64,000 bases of DNA from a bacterium (GTDB lineage: Bacteria; Myxococcota_A; UBA9160; UBA4427): NCBI GenBank assembly GCA_024742285.1, contig JANSYR010000008.1, positions 186,001 to 250,000 of the forward strand, written 5' to 3'. Numbering within the stretch: position 1 is the first letter of the stretch; every line of letters starts with the position of its first letter. Of this stretch, positions 30,319-40,259 are shown piece after piece. The notes beneath the pieces were generated by a model. The model saw only the letters and a program-made list of their open reading frames with translations. It ran no database searches and was not told the origin of the DNA. A program made the position numbers and the translations under genes.

Positions 30319-30666
30319 ATGCCGGGTTTCGCCACCACGAAGAGGACGAGGACGAATCGAATGGACAAGCGAACGATGATGGGCTCCTTCGAGTGCAAGG
30401 AAGGCCAGGCCGCGGCGATGGAATCGGTGCTGCGCGAAATGGTGGAGGCCGCGCGAGACGAGCCCGGATGCGAGATCTACTCCTACCACCGGGGAGAAGG
30501 CGACACCTTCTGGTTCTTCGCGCTCATGAGCGACGAGGATGCGATGCAGGTCCACGGACAGAGCGAGGCCATGAAGGCGGCGATGGCGGCCTTCATGCCT
30601 CTGGTCGCCGGTCCGCCCCGCATGTCGGGGAGCGTGCCGATCGCGGCGATCGGGCTCGACCTCTGA
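30319..30666 (+). CDS. ABM/quinol-monooxygenase-like small protein
   Basis: A 115-residue dimeric alpha/beta-barrel protein of the antibiotic-biosynthesis monooxygenase type. Strand TMMGSFECKEGQ, helix AAAMESVLREMVEAARDEPG, strand CEIYSYHRGE and strand DTFWFFALMSDEDAMQVHGQSEAM follow the YgiN-like order. ATG 30319 has GGAGG six bases upstream. ATG 30361 would give 101 residues and starts closer to the first strand, but its upstream GAGG is less well placed. It follows MAPEG closely, so the pair probably forms a small detoxification unit under the TetR regulator. Confidence 0.8.
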   Translation: MPGFATTKRTRTNRMDKRTMMGSFECKEGQAAAMESVLREMVEAARDEPGCEIYSYHRGEGDTFWFFALMSDEDAMQVHGQSEAMKAAMAAFMPLVAGPPRMSGSVPIAAIGLDL

Positions 30667-30824
30667 CCCGAGCGGCGGAGCGCGGGAGCCCCTCAGCATC
30701 CCGTCTTCCGCACTCCGAGCCGTGACAGCGAAGCCGTGCACCCGTCGACGCCAGCGCGGTCGCGGCCCCCGGATCGACTCCGCCAACCGGTCGGCGAACG
30801 CCCGAATCCACCGCGGCTGTCCGC

Positions 30825-32123
30825 TCAGCCCTGGGCGTCGACGGCCTCGCTCGGCTCCGGCCCGATCACCCGCCGCGCCACCGGTGCGATCGTGAGCCCC
30901 TGGACCACGATCGAGAAGGCGACGACGGAGATCGCCATCAACAGGAGAGCGTCGTCGTGCCCGGAGTCGGGGATCGTGAGAGCGAGCGCGATCGGGATGC
31001 CGCCGCGCAACCCGCCCCAACTGAGAAGCGCGACCATCCCGGGCCGGACGCGCTCGCCCAGGACCGGGAGGACCAGGAGCAGCGACCACACGACGACGAA
31101 GCGGACGCCGACGACCGCGGCGACGGTCGCGAGGGTGAACGCGATGATCGTCCCCCAGCCGCCGTTCGGTTCGAGGTGTCCGAGCTCCGTGACCGTGAAA
31201 CCGACCAGCAGGAACAGGATCGTGTTCAGCAGCGAGTCGTTGATCCGCCAGAAGGTTCGGAATCGAGCCGTCGCACGGCGGTGAGTGTCGCGGTCGTTCA
31301 CGTGGGCCGTGATGAAGAGGCCGAAGACGACCACCGCGATCGGGCCGCTCATGTGGAACTGCGCGGCCGTCCGCGTGATCGCGAAGATCGAAGCGAAGGA
31401 GATGAGGACGAGCAGACCCTCGTCGTCGACCGAGAGGGACATCTTCTGCGCGACCCAGCCGACGGCGATCCCCAGCGCGATCGCGCCGCCGGACTCCCAG
31501 AGCACGTCCGTCGCGAGGTCGACGGCGCCGAGCTCTCCGCTCGTGCCGACCGCCACGCCCAACAAGCTGGTGAACGCGAAGATGCCGAGGCCGTCGTTGA
31601 AGAGCGACTCACCCGCCAGCACCGCGGTGAAGTCGCTCGGGAGTCGCATTCGCTTCAGCACCTCGAGCACCGCGACGGGATCCGTCGGCGTGATCAGCGC
31701 CGCGAAGACGAGCAGCCAGACGAAGGGCGGATCCGAAACGAAGAAGTGGAGCACGCCTTCGAGCGCCAGGGCGATCAGCACGATCGACAGGGGTACGCCG
31801 ATCACGACGAGCACCGCGATCGCGCGCCAGTGGATCTGCATCGACCGGACGTTCAAGTGGAGAACCCCGCCGAAGAGCAGCATCCCGAGCAGCAGGTCGA
31901 GGAGCGTCCGGGCGAAGTCGAGCCGCGTCATGCTGCGATCGATCCAGTCCCCGATCCCGAGCCCGGGCGCGAATCGATTGAGGACGATGAGCGAGAGGGC
32001 GCTCGCGAACGCGATCAGGAAGAGGCCGATCGAGTCCGACAGATGAAGCCATCGATGGTTCACGAAGCTGAAGAGCCCAGCCATTACGAGAACGGCGGCG
32101 ATCTGATCGGCCGGATCGAGCAC
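30825..32123 (-). CDS. Na+/H+ antiporter, CPA1 family
   Basis: A 432-residue transporter with about 12 membrane helices. TPTDPVAVLEVLKRM contains the functional Asp pair region of the CPA1 (NhaP) family, and GESLFNDGLGIFAF carries the conserved ND motif. GGLRGGIPIALALTIP near the end is also family-specific. It exchanges cytoplasmic cations for protons. GTG 32123 has GGAGG about 11 bases upstream. It is divergent from the universal stress protein gene, sharing a 115-bp region. The C-terminal cytoplasmic tail is very short. Confidence 0.92.
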   Translation of the reverse strand: MLDPADQIAAVLVMAGLFSFVNHRWLHLSDSIGLFLIAFASALSLIVLNRFAPGLGIGDWIDRSMTRLDFARTLLDLLLGMLLFGGVLHLNVRSMQIHWRAIAVLVVIGVPLSIVLIALALEGVLHFFVSDPPFVWLLVFAALITPTDPVAVLEVLKRMRLPSDFTAVLAGESLFNDGLGIFAFTSLLGVAVGTSGELGAVDLATDVLWESGGAIALGIAVGWVAQKMSLSVDDEGLLVLISFASIFAITRTAAQFHMSGPIAVVVFGLFITAHVNDRDTHRRATARFRTFWRINDSLLNTILFLLVGFTVTELGHLEPNGGWGTIIAFTLATVAAVVGVRFVVVWSLLLVLPVLGERVRPGMVALLSWGGLRGGIPIALALTIPDSGHDDALLLMAISVVAFSIVVQGLTIAPVARRVIGPEPSEAVDAQG

Positions 32124-32238
32124 GGCGGGTCGAGCCTCCGGGAAAAGCCCACGGTGACTGCGCGCGGGCTGTCCCTAGAATAGGCCGTCGGAAGCCGGAT
32201 CTACGGAACCGAATGACCCGAGACCCCACGGAGCTCCG

Positions 32239-33096
32239 ATGTCCTCTGTTCACCTGTCCGAGTCGTCGCTGCCCACCGTTCGGTCGGTCGCGCACTTCAC
32301 GGACTTCTCCGACGGGGACGAGGTCGCCTTCGCGCACGCCCTCGCGATCGCGCTCGTGCAAAGGGCGAGCCTGACGATCCTGCACGCGGGGGCGGACCGG
32401 GGCGCGGACTGGTCCGGATTTCCGGCCGTGCGCAGCGTCCTGGAGCGATGGAAGCTGCTCGAGCCGGGCTCCCGCCCCTCGGACGTCTTCGAGCGGCTGG
32501 GCGTTCGCGTCGAGAAGGCCCTCCTGAAGAAAGAATCGAAGCGGGCGATGCTCACGTACGTCGAAGACGAGCGTCCCGACCTGCTCGTGTTCTCGACCGC
32601 GCGACGCAGGGGCTTTCCCGCCTTCCTCCACCCGTCGAAGTCCCAGACGATCGCCCGGCGATCGCGCACCTTGACCCTCTTCGTCGGCGTCGGCGTGCGA
32701 CCTTTCGTATCGCCCGAAGACGGACACCTCTCGCTCCGCCGGATCCTGGTCCCGATCGACCGGACCCCGGACGCGACCCAGGCGATCGTCGCCGCAACCC
32801 GTGCGGCGAGCGGCTACGGCGATCTGCCCGTCGAGATCACGCTGCTCCATGTCGGCGAAGGCACGCTGCCCCCGTACCCGCGTCCGGAGAGCGCAGACTG
32901 GATCTGGCGCGACGAGCTTCGTCGGGGCGACATCATCGAGGAGATCCTCGAAGAGGCGGAGGCCAACGAGAGCGACCTGATCGTGACGGCCACCGACGGC
33001 CGCAACGGCGTCCTCGACGCGCTCCGGGGCAGCTTCACCGAGCGGATCGTGGCGGGCGCGCCCTGCCCCGTACTCGCCGTCCCCGCACCGACCTGA
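32239..33096 (+). CDS. Universal stress protein, two Usp domains
   Basis: A 285-residue cytoplasmic protein with tandem UspA-like Rossmann domains. The first (about 12-155) opens RSVAHFTDFSDGDEVAFAHALAIA and ends ARRSRTLTLFV. The second opens LRRILVPIDRTPDATQAIVAA and ends with DLIVTATDGRNGVLDALRGSFTERIV, a variant of the ATP-binding G-x2-G-x9-G-S motif. ATG 32239 follows GGAGCTCCG. Such proteins respond to energy or envelope stress. The antiporter gene is transcribed divergently, which may link ion and stress responses. Confidence 0.88.
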   Translation: MSSVHLSESSLPTVRSVAHFTDFSDGDEVAFAHALAIALVQRASLTILHAGADRGADWSGFPAVRSVLERWKLLEPGSRPSDVFERLGVRVEKALLKKESKRAMLTYVEDERPDLLVFSTARRRGFPAFLHPSKSQTIARRSRTLTLFVGVGVRPFVSPEDGHLSLRRILVPIDRTPDATQAIVAATRAASGYGDLPVEITLLHVGEGTLPPYPRPESADWIWRDELRRGDIIEEILEEAEANESDLIVTATDGRNGVLDALRGSFTERIVAGAPCPVLAVPAPT

Positions 33097-33348
33097 ACCC
33101 GCGTGGCCGGCGACGAGACGGACGAGCGTCGACAGGGCACGGACTCTCGAATAATGGCGGGTTCTCTCGCTTCTGGAATGCGGTGGGACGCTCGGGCGGC
33201 GCGGTGCCGATCGAGGTCGGGCCGGGCGACGGCGTGCGCGAGCGGAGCCGGTCCCGGCGGAACCTGGGTCGATGGCATGAGCATGCCACGGCGCTAGCTT
33301 AACGCCCTTGTCGGACTCTACCGCCGTGGAGTGCCGAAGGAGCCCCCG

Positions 33349-34632
33349 ATGTCCCCCCATCGTCGCCCGGTCCCGCGCACGTCGCGGGGCGCGAGCCCAT
33401 CTCTTTCGAAGGCGTTTTCGAAGGCATCGTCCGCGGCTCTGCTGTTCGCGGTCGGGCTCGGTTGTCTGGTGGCCTGCGATTCCGCCGCACCCCCCGCGCC
33501 GCCGCTCCTGGAGATCCAGGTCGCGCGTGTCGTCCAGCGGGATCAACCGATCGAAATGGTCATGGTGGGCGAGACCCTCGGCTCGGCCGACGTCCCCGTC
33601 CGCACGCGCGTCGAGGGCGAGCTCCTGGGGATGCACTTCCTCGAAGGACGCGACGTCGAGCAGAACCAGCTTCTCTACACGATCGACCCCGAGCCCTACG
33701 AGGCCAGAGTGGTCGAGGCCGAGGGCGCGCTCGCCGAGGCCATCACCCATCTCGCCAAGGCGAAAGCCGATCTCGATCGGGTCCGACCGCTCGCCGAGCT
33801 GAACGCCGTGAGCCAGTCGGACCTGGACAGCGCCGTCGCCCAGTACGAGGCCGCGCTCGGAAGTCGACAGTCCGCGCAGGCCAGGGTCGAGCAGGAGCAG
33901 ATCCAGCTCGGCTACACGCGCATCCATTCGCCGATCAGCGGTCGGATCGGGATCTCGGAAGCCCAGACAGGCGAGTTCGTCGGGCGCTCCCCGAACCCCG
34001 TGGTGCTGAACTTCGTCTCCCAGACCGACCCGATTCGCGTGCGCTTCTCGATCGACGAGCGCACCTACCTTCGCCTGGCGCGGCGCCTGCGCGAGCTGGC
34101 GAAGAGCACGGGCGAAGAGTCGAACATGAGCGAGGGGCTCGAGCTGACCCTCGCGGACGGCTCCGTCCATCCCCATCCCGGCTTCGTCGTCGGCGCCGAC
34201 GCCGCGGTCGACCCGAAGACGGGCACGTTCACCTTCGAGGCCGACTTCGCCAACCCGGAAGCCTTCGTGCTGGCGGGGCAGTTCGCCCGTATCCGGGCGG
34301 TCGCCGAGACCCGCGAGGGCGCCCTCCTCGTACCGAGGATCGCGATCAGCGAGCTCCAGGGCGATTTCCGGATCTTCGTCGTCGGCGCGGACGGCCAGGT
34401 GGAGATGCGGTCGGTCGAGCTCGGACCGGAGATCGATCGCCTTCGCCTCGTCCGGTCCGGTATCGGCCCCGGAGAGCTCGTGGCCCTCGACTTCATCAAG
34501 CTTCGACCCGGCATGACCGTCAAGCCCCGGATCGTGTCGGTCGGGGACGACGGCACGATCGTCGAGGGGACTCCCGGAGAGGCAGGCTCCGCGACTCTCT
34601 CCGACGGAGACTCCGCGAAGCAGGCAGGCTGA
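33349..34632 (+). CDS. RND efflux periplasmic adaptor lipoprotein
   Basis: A 427-residue AcrA/MexA-type adaptor. The signal peptide ends in a lipobox (CLVAC/DS), so the protein is probably lipid-anchored to the inner membrane like AcrA. Domains follow in order: lipoyl half RVEGELLGMHFLEGRDVEQNQLL, a coiled-coil hairpin with AEGALAEAITHLAKAKADLDRV, the lipoyl half IHSPISGRIGISEAQTGEFV, then beta-barrel and membrane-proximal domains. ATG 33349 follows GAAGGAG; the frame also reads in from GTG 33331. It is the first gene of a complete three-gene pump. Confidence 0.93.
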   Translation: MSPHRRPVPRTSRGASPSLSKAFSKASSAALLFAVGLGCLVACDSAAPPAPPLLEIQVARVVQRDQPIEMVMVGETLGSADVPVRTRVEGELLGMHFLEGRDVEQNQLLYTIDPEPYEARVVEAEGALAEAITHLAKAKADLDRVRPLAELNAVSQSDLDSAVAQYEAALGSRQSAQARVEQEQIQLGYTRIHSPISGRIGISEAQTGEFVGRSPNPVVLNFVSQTDPIRVRFSIDERTYLRLARRLRELAKSTGEESNMSEGLELTLADGSVHPHPGFVVGADAAVDPKTGTFTFEADFANPEAFVLAGQFARIRAVAETREGALLVPRIAISELQGDFRIFVVGADGQVEMRSVELGPEIDRLRLVRSGIGPGELVALDFIKLRPGMTVKPRIVSVGDDGTIVEGTPGEAGSATLSDGDSAKQAG

Positions 34633-34635
34633 CGC

Positions 34636-37600
34636 ATGGCCGAGTTCTTCGTCCGCCGGCCGATCGTCGCCATGGTCATCGCGATCGTGATCGTGATCAT
34701 CGGCCTGGTCGCGCTCCAGAGCCTGCCGATCGCCCAGTACCCGGACATCACGCCGCCGATGGTCAACATCACGGCGACCTATACCGGAGCGAACGCCACG
34801 AACGTAGAGCAGTCCGTCGCGACCCCGATCGAACAGAAGGTCAACGGGGTCGAGGACATGATCTACATGAAGTCGATCAACGCGAGCGACGGGAAGATGT
34901 CGCTCGAGGTGTCCTTCGAGGTCGGAACCGACCTCGACATGGCGAACGTGCTGACGCAGAACCGCGTGTCCGAAGCCCAGGCGATGCTCCCCGACGAGGT
35001 GAAGCGCCAGGGCGTCACGGTCAAGAAGAAGCTCTCCTTTCCTCTCCTGCTGATCACGATCGATTCGCCCGGCGGCACCTGGGACGACCGCTTCCTCGCG
35101 AACTACACGACGATCAACATCATCGACGAGATCGCCCGGATCCAGGGTGTCGGGCTCGCCGAGGTCTTCGGCGGCAGCTCGACCGAGTACGCCATGCGCG
35201 TGTGGGTGCGCCCGGCGGAGCTGGCGAAGCTCGACCTGACGATCTCCGATCTCCAGAACGCGATCCGCGAGCAGAACGTGCTCGTCCCGGCCGGGCAGCT
35301 CGGAGGCCCCCCCGCACCGAGAGGCACGGACTTCACCTATACGGTCCAGACCTCGGGGCGCTTCCAGACCGAGGAGGAGTTCGGCTCGGTCGTCGTCCGC
35401 TCCAACGACGACGGGTCTCAGGTCCTGCTCCGCGACGTCGCACGGGTCGAGCTCGGCTCGCAGGCCTACATGATGCGCACGCGCACGAACGGCCGGCGCA
35501 CCGCCGTCATCTCGATCTACCAGCTCCCCGACGCCAACGGTCTCGAGGTCGCCCAGCAGGTCAAGGAGACGATGGCCCGGGTCTCCGAGCGATTCCCGGA
35601 GGACATGAACTACCTGATCTCGCTCGACACGACGAAGCCGATCACCGCCGGCATCCGCGAGATCATCGTCACCCTCTTCCAGGCCATCGCCCTCGTCATC
35701 CTGGTGGTGTTCATCTTCCTCCAGAACTTCCGATCGACACTGATTCCGTCGCTGACCGTGCCGGTCTCGCTGATCGGCGCGTTCGCCGTCTTCCCCCTTC
35801 TCGGTTTCTCCGTCAACACCCTCTCCCTCCTCGGGCTCGTGCTCGCGATCGGCACGGTCGTCGACGACGCGATCGTGGTCGTCGAGGCCGTCTCCACGAA
35901 GATGGAGGGGGGACTCTCCCCGAAGCAGGCAACGATCGAGGCGATGCGCGAGGTCTCGGGACCGATCGTGGCGACGTCGCTCGCGCTGATCGCGGTCTTC
36001 GTTCCCGTCGCCGCGATGGCGGGGATCACGGGCCGGCTCTATCAGCAGTTCGCGATCACGATCGCGATCTCGGTCGCGATCTCGTCCATCAACGCGCTCA
36101 CGCTCAGCCCCGCGCTCGCCGCGTCGCTACTCAAGCCGCCTGGCGAGCAGAAGGGCCTCTTCGATCGCTTCTTCGCGAGCTTCAACAAGGGCTTCGACAT
36201 CGCGACCGAGCGGTTCATGATCCTGACGAGCTTCTTCACGACGAAGCTCGTTCGCGCGGGCGTGCTCGTCGTCGCGCTCGTCGTCGGACTCTTCCTCCTC
36301 TTCGCCGTCGTGCCCGGTGGCTTCGTTCCGGAGGAGGACCAGGGCTACGTGCTCGGGGCGCTGATCATGCCGGACGCGGCCTCCCTCGATCGGACCGAAG
36401 GGGTCATGAAGGACCTCGAAGCGATCGCGATGGAGAACGACGCGATCGAGAACGTCGTCACGATCGCGGGCTTCAGCCTCGTGTCCCAGACGGTCCAGCC
36501 GAACTCGGGCTTCCTCTTCGTCCAGCTCAAGGACTGGTCCGAACGACCGGACGCGGAGGACCACGCCAAGAACGTGATCCGGAAGCTGAACGCCGCTTTC
36601 GCGACCCGCCTCAACCAGGGCATTGCCTTCGCCTTCGGCCCGCCCGCCATCCCGGGTCTCGGCACGGGCTCCGGCTTCTCGATGATGCTCCAGGACCGCA
36701 GCGGCAACCCGCCCGAGTACCTCGCCGAGCAGGTCCAGAAGTTCACGGCGGCCGCCAGCGCACGACCCGAGATCGATCGCGCTTCGAGCCTCTTCCGATC
36801 GAGCGTCCCGCAGGTCTTCCTGGACATCGACGAGGCCAAGGTCCTGAAGCTCGGCGTCCCGCTCGAGGAGGTGAATACCTCGATCGGCGCGTTCCTGGGC
36901 GGAGCCTACGTGAACGACTTCAACCGCTTCGGGCGGCTCTATCGCGTCTACATCCAGGCCGAGCCCGAGTATCGGACGGCCGCGGACTCGCTCCGCTTCT
37001 TCTACGCGCGCAATCGCGAAGGAGGCATGGTCCCGCTCTCGACCTTCGTCTCGGCGAGCCGCACGCTCGGGGCCGAGTACACCAATCGCTTCAACCTGTT
37101 CCGCTCGGCGGAGATCCAGGGCCAGGCCGCCCCGGGCTACAGCTCGGCCGACGCCCTCGCCGCCCTCGAAGAGGTTGCGGACGAGACGCTCCCCGAAGAT
37201 CTCTCCTACGCCTGGAACGCGATGAGCTTCCAGGAAAAGGCCGCCGAGGGGACGGGCGGCATCGTCTTCGTGATGGCCCTCGTCTTCGTGTTCCTGATCC
37301 TGGCGGCCCAATACGAGAGCTGGTCGCTTCCGCTCTCGGTGTTGTTCGGCGTGCCGATCGCGGTCTTCGGCGCGATGGGCGGACTCGCGCTGTCGAGGCT
37401 GTTCAGCGAGAGCTACGAGAACAACGTCTTCGCCCAGATCGGGCTCGTGATGTTGATCGGCATGTCCGCGAAGAACGCGATCCTGATCGTCGAGTTCGCG
37501 AAGATGGAGGTGGAGTCCGGCAAGGGCCTGGTCGAGGCGGCCATGGAGGCGGCGCGCCAGCGCTTCCGCCCCATCCTGATGACCGCGTTCTCTTTCATCC

Positions 37601-37833
37601 TCGGCGTCCTTCCTCTCCTGGTCGCGAGCGGGGCTGGCGCCGAGGCCCGCAAGGTCATGGGCATGACGGTCTTCAGCGGCATGCTGGTCGCGACGATCGT
37701 CGGCGTGCTCGTCGTCCCCGCGCTCTTCGTCTTCGTCGAGCGGTTCATCTCGCGGAGCGAGGCGTCGATCACGCCCGAAGGCACCGCCGCGACCGCAGCG
37801 TCGCCGGCGCCCGAACGTGGCGGGGCGGACTGA
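34636..37833 (+). CDS. RND efflux permease, AcrB (HAE1) type
   Basis: A 1065-residue proton-driven multidrug pump. The N-terminus MAEFFVRRPIVAMVIAIVI with QYPDITPPMVNITATY is characteristic of AcrB proteins. The proton-relay Asp pair is in IGTVVDDAIVVVEAV (TM4) and the relay Lys in MLIGMSAKNAILIVEFA (TM10), so transport chemistry is complete, unlike the permease at 10769. It starts three bases after the adaptor stop and is followed after one base by the outer-membrane channel gene. Substrates are expected to be hydrophobic drugs, solvents or lipids. Confidence 0.96.
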   Translation: MAEFFVRRPIVAMVIAIVIVIIGLVALQSLPIAQYPDITPPMVNITATYTGANATNVEQSVATPIEQKVNGVEDMIYMKSINASDGKMSLEVSFEVGTDLDMANVLTQNRVSEAQAMLPDEVKRQGVTVKKKLSFPLLLITIDSPGGTWDDRFLANYTTINIIDEIARIQGVGLAEVFGGSSTEYAMRVWVRPAELAKLDLTISDLQNAIREQNVLVPAGQLGGPPAPRGTDFTYTVQTSGRFQTEEEFGSVVVRSNDDGSQVLLRDVARVELGSQAYMMRTRTNGRRTAVISIYQLPDANGLEVAQQVKETMARVSERFPEDMNYLISLDTTKPITAGIREIIVTLFQAIALVILVVFIFLQNFRSTLIPSLTVPVSLIGAFAVFPLLGFSVNTLSLLGLVLAIGTVVDDAIVVVEAVSTKMEGGLSPKQATIEAMREVSGPIVATSLALIAVFVPVAAMAGITGRLYQQFAITIAISVAISSINALTLSPALAASLLKPPGEQKGLFDRFFASFNKGFDIATERFMILTSFFTTKLVRAGVLVVALVVGLFLLFAVVPGGFVPEEDQGYVLGALIMPDAASLDRTEGVMKDLEAIAMENDAIENVVTIAGFSLVSQTVQPNSGFLFVQLKDWSERPDAEDHAKNVIRKLNAAFATRLNQGIAFAFGPPAIPGLGTGSGFSMMLQDRSGNPPEYLAEQVQKFTAAASARPEIDRASSLFRSSVPQVFLDIDEAKVLKLGVPLEEVNTSIGAFLGGAYVNDFNRFGRLYRVYIQAEPEYRTAADSLRFFYARNREGGMVPLSTFVSASRTLGAEYTNRFNLFRSAEIQGQAAPGYSSADALAALEEVADETLPEDLSYAWNAMSFQEKAAEGTGGIVFVMALVFVFLILAAQYESWSLPLSVLFGVPIAVFGAMGGLALSRLFSESYENNVFAQIGLVMLIGMSAKNAILIVEFAKMEVESGKGLVEAAMEAARQRFRPILMTAFSFILGVLPLLVASGAGAEARKVMGMTVFSGMLVATIVGVLVVPALFVFVERFISRSEASITPEGTAATAASPAPERGGAD

Positions 37834-37834
37834 G

Positions 37835-39319
37835 ATGCGCGCTGGAATTCATCTCGCCGTCGCTCTCGCGGCCGCGCTCGGTCTCGCAGGCTGCGCGCTG
37901 ACGCCGGACTACGAGCGCCCCGAGCTCGACGAGCCCTCGGCTTGGATCCGGCCGGCCGATCCCGGCGCGTCCATCGCGAACCTCGACTGGTGGGACGTCT
38001 ACAAGGACGAGACCCTCTCGGGTCTGATCGAAGTCGCTCTCGCCAACAACCAGGACCTCGCCCTCGCCCTCGCGCGCGTCCAGGAGTCGCGGCGCCTCGT
38101 CACCTTCACTCGCGCCGAGCAGTTCCCCTTTCTCGACGTCTTCGCGGACGCCGGCCGCGGCCGGCAGAGCCGCGAGATCGTGCCCGGCGCCGACACGACG
38201 AGCAACTTCTCACTCGGTGCGACGCTCAGCTTCGAGGTCGACCTCTGGCGGCGTTTCGCACGCGGTACCGAAGCGGCGCGCGCCGACCTGCTGGCGACCG
38301 AGGCGACCTATCGGAACGTGACGATCACACTCGTTGCGGACGTCGCGAGCACGTACCTCCTGCTTCGGGACGCGGACGCTCGTCTCGAGATCGCGATTCG
38401 GACCGTGGAGGGTCGGCGGGATCGGCTCGAGATCGTGCGCGCGCGCTTCGAGAAGGGCATCGAGCCCGAGATCGACGTGAACCAGGCGGAGGTCCAGCTC
38501 GCGATCGCCGAGGCCTCGGTCGCACAGTTCGAACGGCTCGTCGCGCAGACCGAGCACGCTCTCCGCGTACTGCTGGGACGCTACCCGGGCCCGATCCCGC
38601 GCGGCCCCCGCAACGACATCAAGCAGTTCCGGATCGAGGTCCCGGCGGGCCTCCCCTCGGAGCTCCTCGAGCGGCGCCCCGACATCGTCGAGGCCGAGCA
38701 ACGCTTCGCGGCGGAGACGGCGCGCATCGGCGTCGCCCAGGCGCTGCGATTCCCTTCGCTGTCGTTGACGGCCCAGGTCGCCGGGGTCGCCGAAGACCTG
38801 ACGGATCTGAACTCGACGGACGCTGGGCAGTGGAACGTCGCGGCCGGGATCTTCCAACCGATCTTCAACAGTGGTCGGCTCAAGGCGCAGAAGGAGGCCC
38901 AGGAGGCCCGCGCCGAGCAGCTCGGCTACGCCTACGTCGCCACGTTGCAGAACGCCTTCCGTGAAGTCGAAGACGCGCTGATCGGGGTCGCGACCCTGCG
39001 CCGCGAGCACGCCGCCCGATCCCGTCAGGTGGCGGCCGCCGCTGGCGCCGCGCGCCTCTCCCGCGCACGCTACGACGGCGGGGTCGTCGACTACCTGGAA
39101 GTGCTCGACAGCGAGCGGTCCCTCTTCGACGCCGAGCTGGCGGAATCCGCGGTACGCCGCGAGGCGCTCGTCGCCTACGTCACGCTCTACAAGGCCCTGG
39201 GAGGGGGATGGTCCCAGGAGTACATGACGCAGTTCGACCCGGAGGCCGAGGCCGAATCCGGCCTCGAAGAGAACGACGAAGGCGCGACCGGGAACGGAGC
39301 GTCGACCGCTCCGCGCTAG
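37835..39319 (+). CDS. Outer-membrane efflux channel, TolC/NodT family
   Basis: A 494-residue outer-membrane lipoprotein. The signal peptide ends LAGC/AL (lipobox), followed by TPDYERPELDEPSAW, the typical NodT opening. Two long alpha-hairpins with the outer-membrane efflux repeats follow, for example NLDWWDVYKDETLSGLIEVALANNQDL, PLSLGATLSFEVDLW-like strands and RRPDIVEAEQRFAAETARIGVAQALRFPSLSL. ATG 37835 starts one base after the permease stop. It completes the tripartite pump. Its stop codon overlaps the stop of the convergent lipoprotein gene by four bases. Confidence 0.94.
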   Translation: MRAGIHLAVALAAALGLAGCALTPDYERPELDEPSAWIRPADPGASIANLDWWDVYKDETLSGLIEVALANNQDLALALARVQESRRLVTFTRAEQFPFLDVFADAGRGRQSREIVPGADTTSNFSLGATLSFEVDLWRRFARGTEAARADLLATEATYRNVTITLVADVASTYLLLRDADARLEIAIRTVEGRRDRLEIVRARFEKGIEPEIDVNQAEVQLAIAEASVAQFERLVAQTEHALRVLLGRYPGPIPRGPRNDIKQFRIEVPAGLPSELLERRPDIVEAEQRFAAETARIGVAQALRFPSLSLTAQVAGVAEDLTDLNSTDAGQWNVAAGIFQPIFNSGRLKAQKEAQEARAEQLGYAYVATLQNAFREVEDALIGVATLRREHAARSRQVAAAAGAARLSRARYDGGVVDYLEVLDSERSLFDAELAESAVRREALVAYVTLYKALGGGWSQEYMTQFDPEAEAESGLEENDEGATGNGASTAPR

Positions 39320-40029
39320 AGCCAGCCGCGGCGCTCGTAGAACTCCTCGGCCCGGTCAGCGAACTCTTCGGCGATCCGCTTCACGTCCGCACCGAGCGGC
39401 CCCTTCAGCTCCCGCAGCCCGGTCATCGTGCCGCTCACGACGGCGGAGGTCGCCGCGCGGCCCAGCGACGCGCCCACGGCAACGGGCCCCAGCATTCCCG
39501 GCATTCTCGAACCCGCCGCTTCTGCATCGCCCCGAGAGAGCAGCTTCGCGCCGTAGGTCGTCTGCTGGAAGAGTGTCATCTCGATCTCGACCTCGCTCTT
39601 GCCCGCACCGAAGCCGACCGTCACCCGCGAGAGCTGATCGCCTTCGTCGATGGTCTGGAAGGCTCCCTTCAGCAGCAGGGCATGGAGCGGGGGCACTTCG
39701 GAGGGTTCGGCCCTGCGGGCCGCAATCTCGCGATCGTTGAGCTCGGCGACGATCGTCGCCGCCATCACGTCGGCGACCTCCCGTGCGAACTTCCTCTGCT
39801 CGTCTGCGAGCGCAGCCCCCTCCTCACCGTCCTTGTCGGACGAACCGAGGCCCGCCTCGTCCACGACGACCTCCGCATCCGTGACGGCGAAGTCGTAGAC
39901 CAGCACGACGGGCGGCCGCTCGACGTCGGACTCGTCGACGTAGCGCCGGCCCCTCTCCATTTCCGTGCTCGCGCACCCGGCGACCAGGAACGCGAAAAGG
40001 GAAGCCGTCAGAGCGATGCGAATCGTCAT
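39316..40029 (-). CDS. DUF4410-like lipoprotein
   Basis: A 237-residue secreted protein. The signal peptide ends FLVAGC/AS, so it is probably a lipoprotein. The body begins VERPPVVLVYDFAVTDAEV and continues with AREVADVMAATIVAELNDREI, the pattern of the DUF4410 domain, whose function is unknown. A Gly/Ala-rich, partly hydrophobic stretch (MPGMLGPVAVGASLGRAATSAVVSG) lies at about 175-200, as in related proteins. ATG 40029 gives the signal peptide at once. It is convergent with the efflux operon. Confidence 0.8.
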   Translation of the reverse strand: MTIRIALTASLFAFLVAGCASTEMERGRRYVDESDVERPPVVLVYDFAVTDAEVVVDEAGLGSSDKDGEEGAALADEQRKFAREVADVMAATIVAELNDREIAARRAEPSEVPPLHALLLKGAFQTIDEGDQLSRVTVGFGAGKSEVEIEMTLFQQTTYGAKLLSRGDAEAAGSRMPGMLGPVAVGASLGRAATSAVVSGTMTGLRELKGPLGADVKRIAEEFADRAEEFYERRGWL

Positions 40030-40259
40030 GGGTCGGGTCCTCGGGATACGTCGCGAAGCGACGCGGTGGGTCGGGAGGCGATGCGGACGACCGCGAGCGA
40101 AGATCGAGTCACTCGCTTCGGAGGCGGGCTACGCAAGATGGGCATCCATCGCGAGCCGCGCCGCCGGAAAGTCTATCCGCTTCGCTCGGTCGTGTCCCGC
40201 CCGCACCGCCCCACCGGCCGACCGCCCGGAGGTCGAACGACCCGGTCCCGAGCGGCGGC

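Noticed and set aside
33462-37901. 1479-codon open frame on the plus strand
   Set aside because: It is the same strand but a different frame from the adaptor and AcrB-type permease, which carry all expected motifs.
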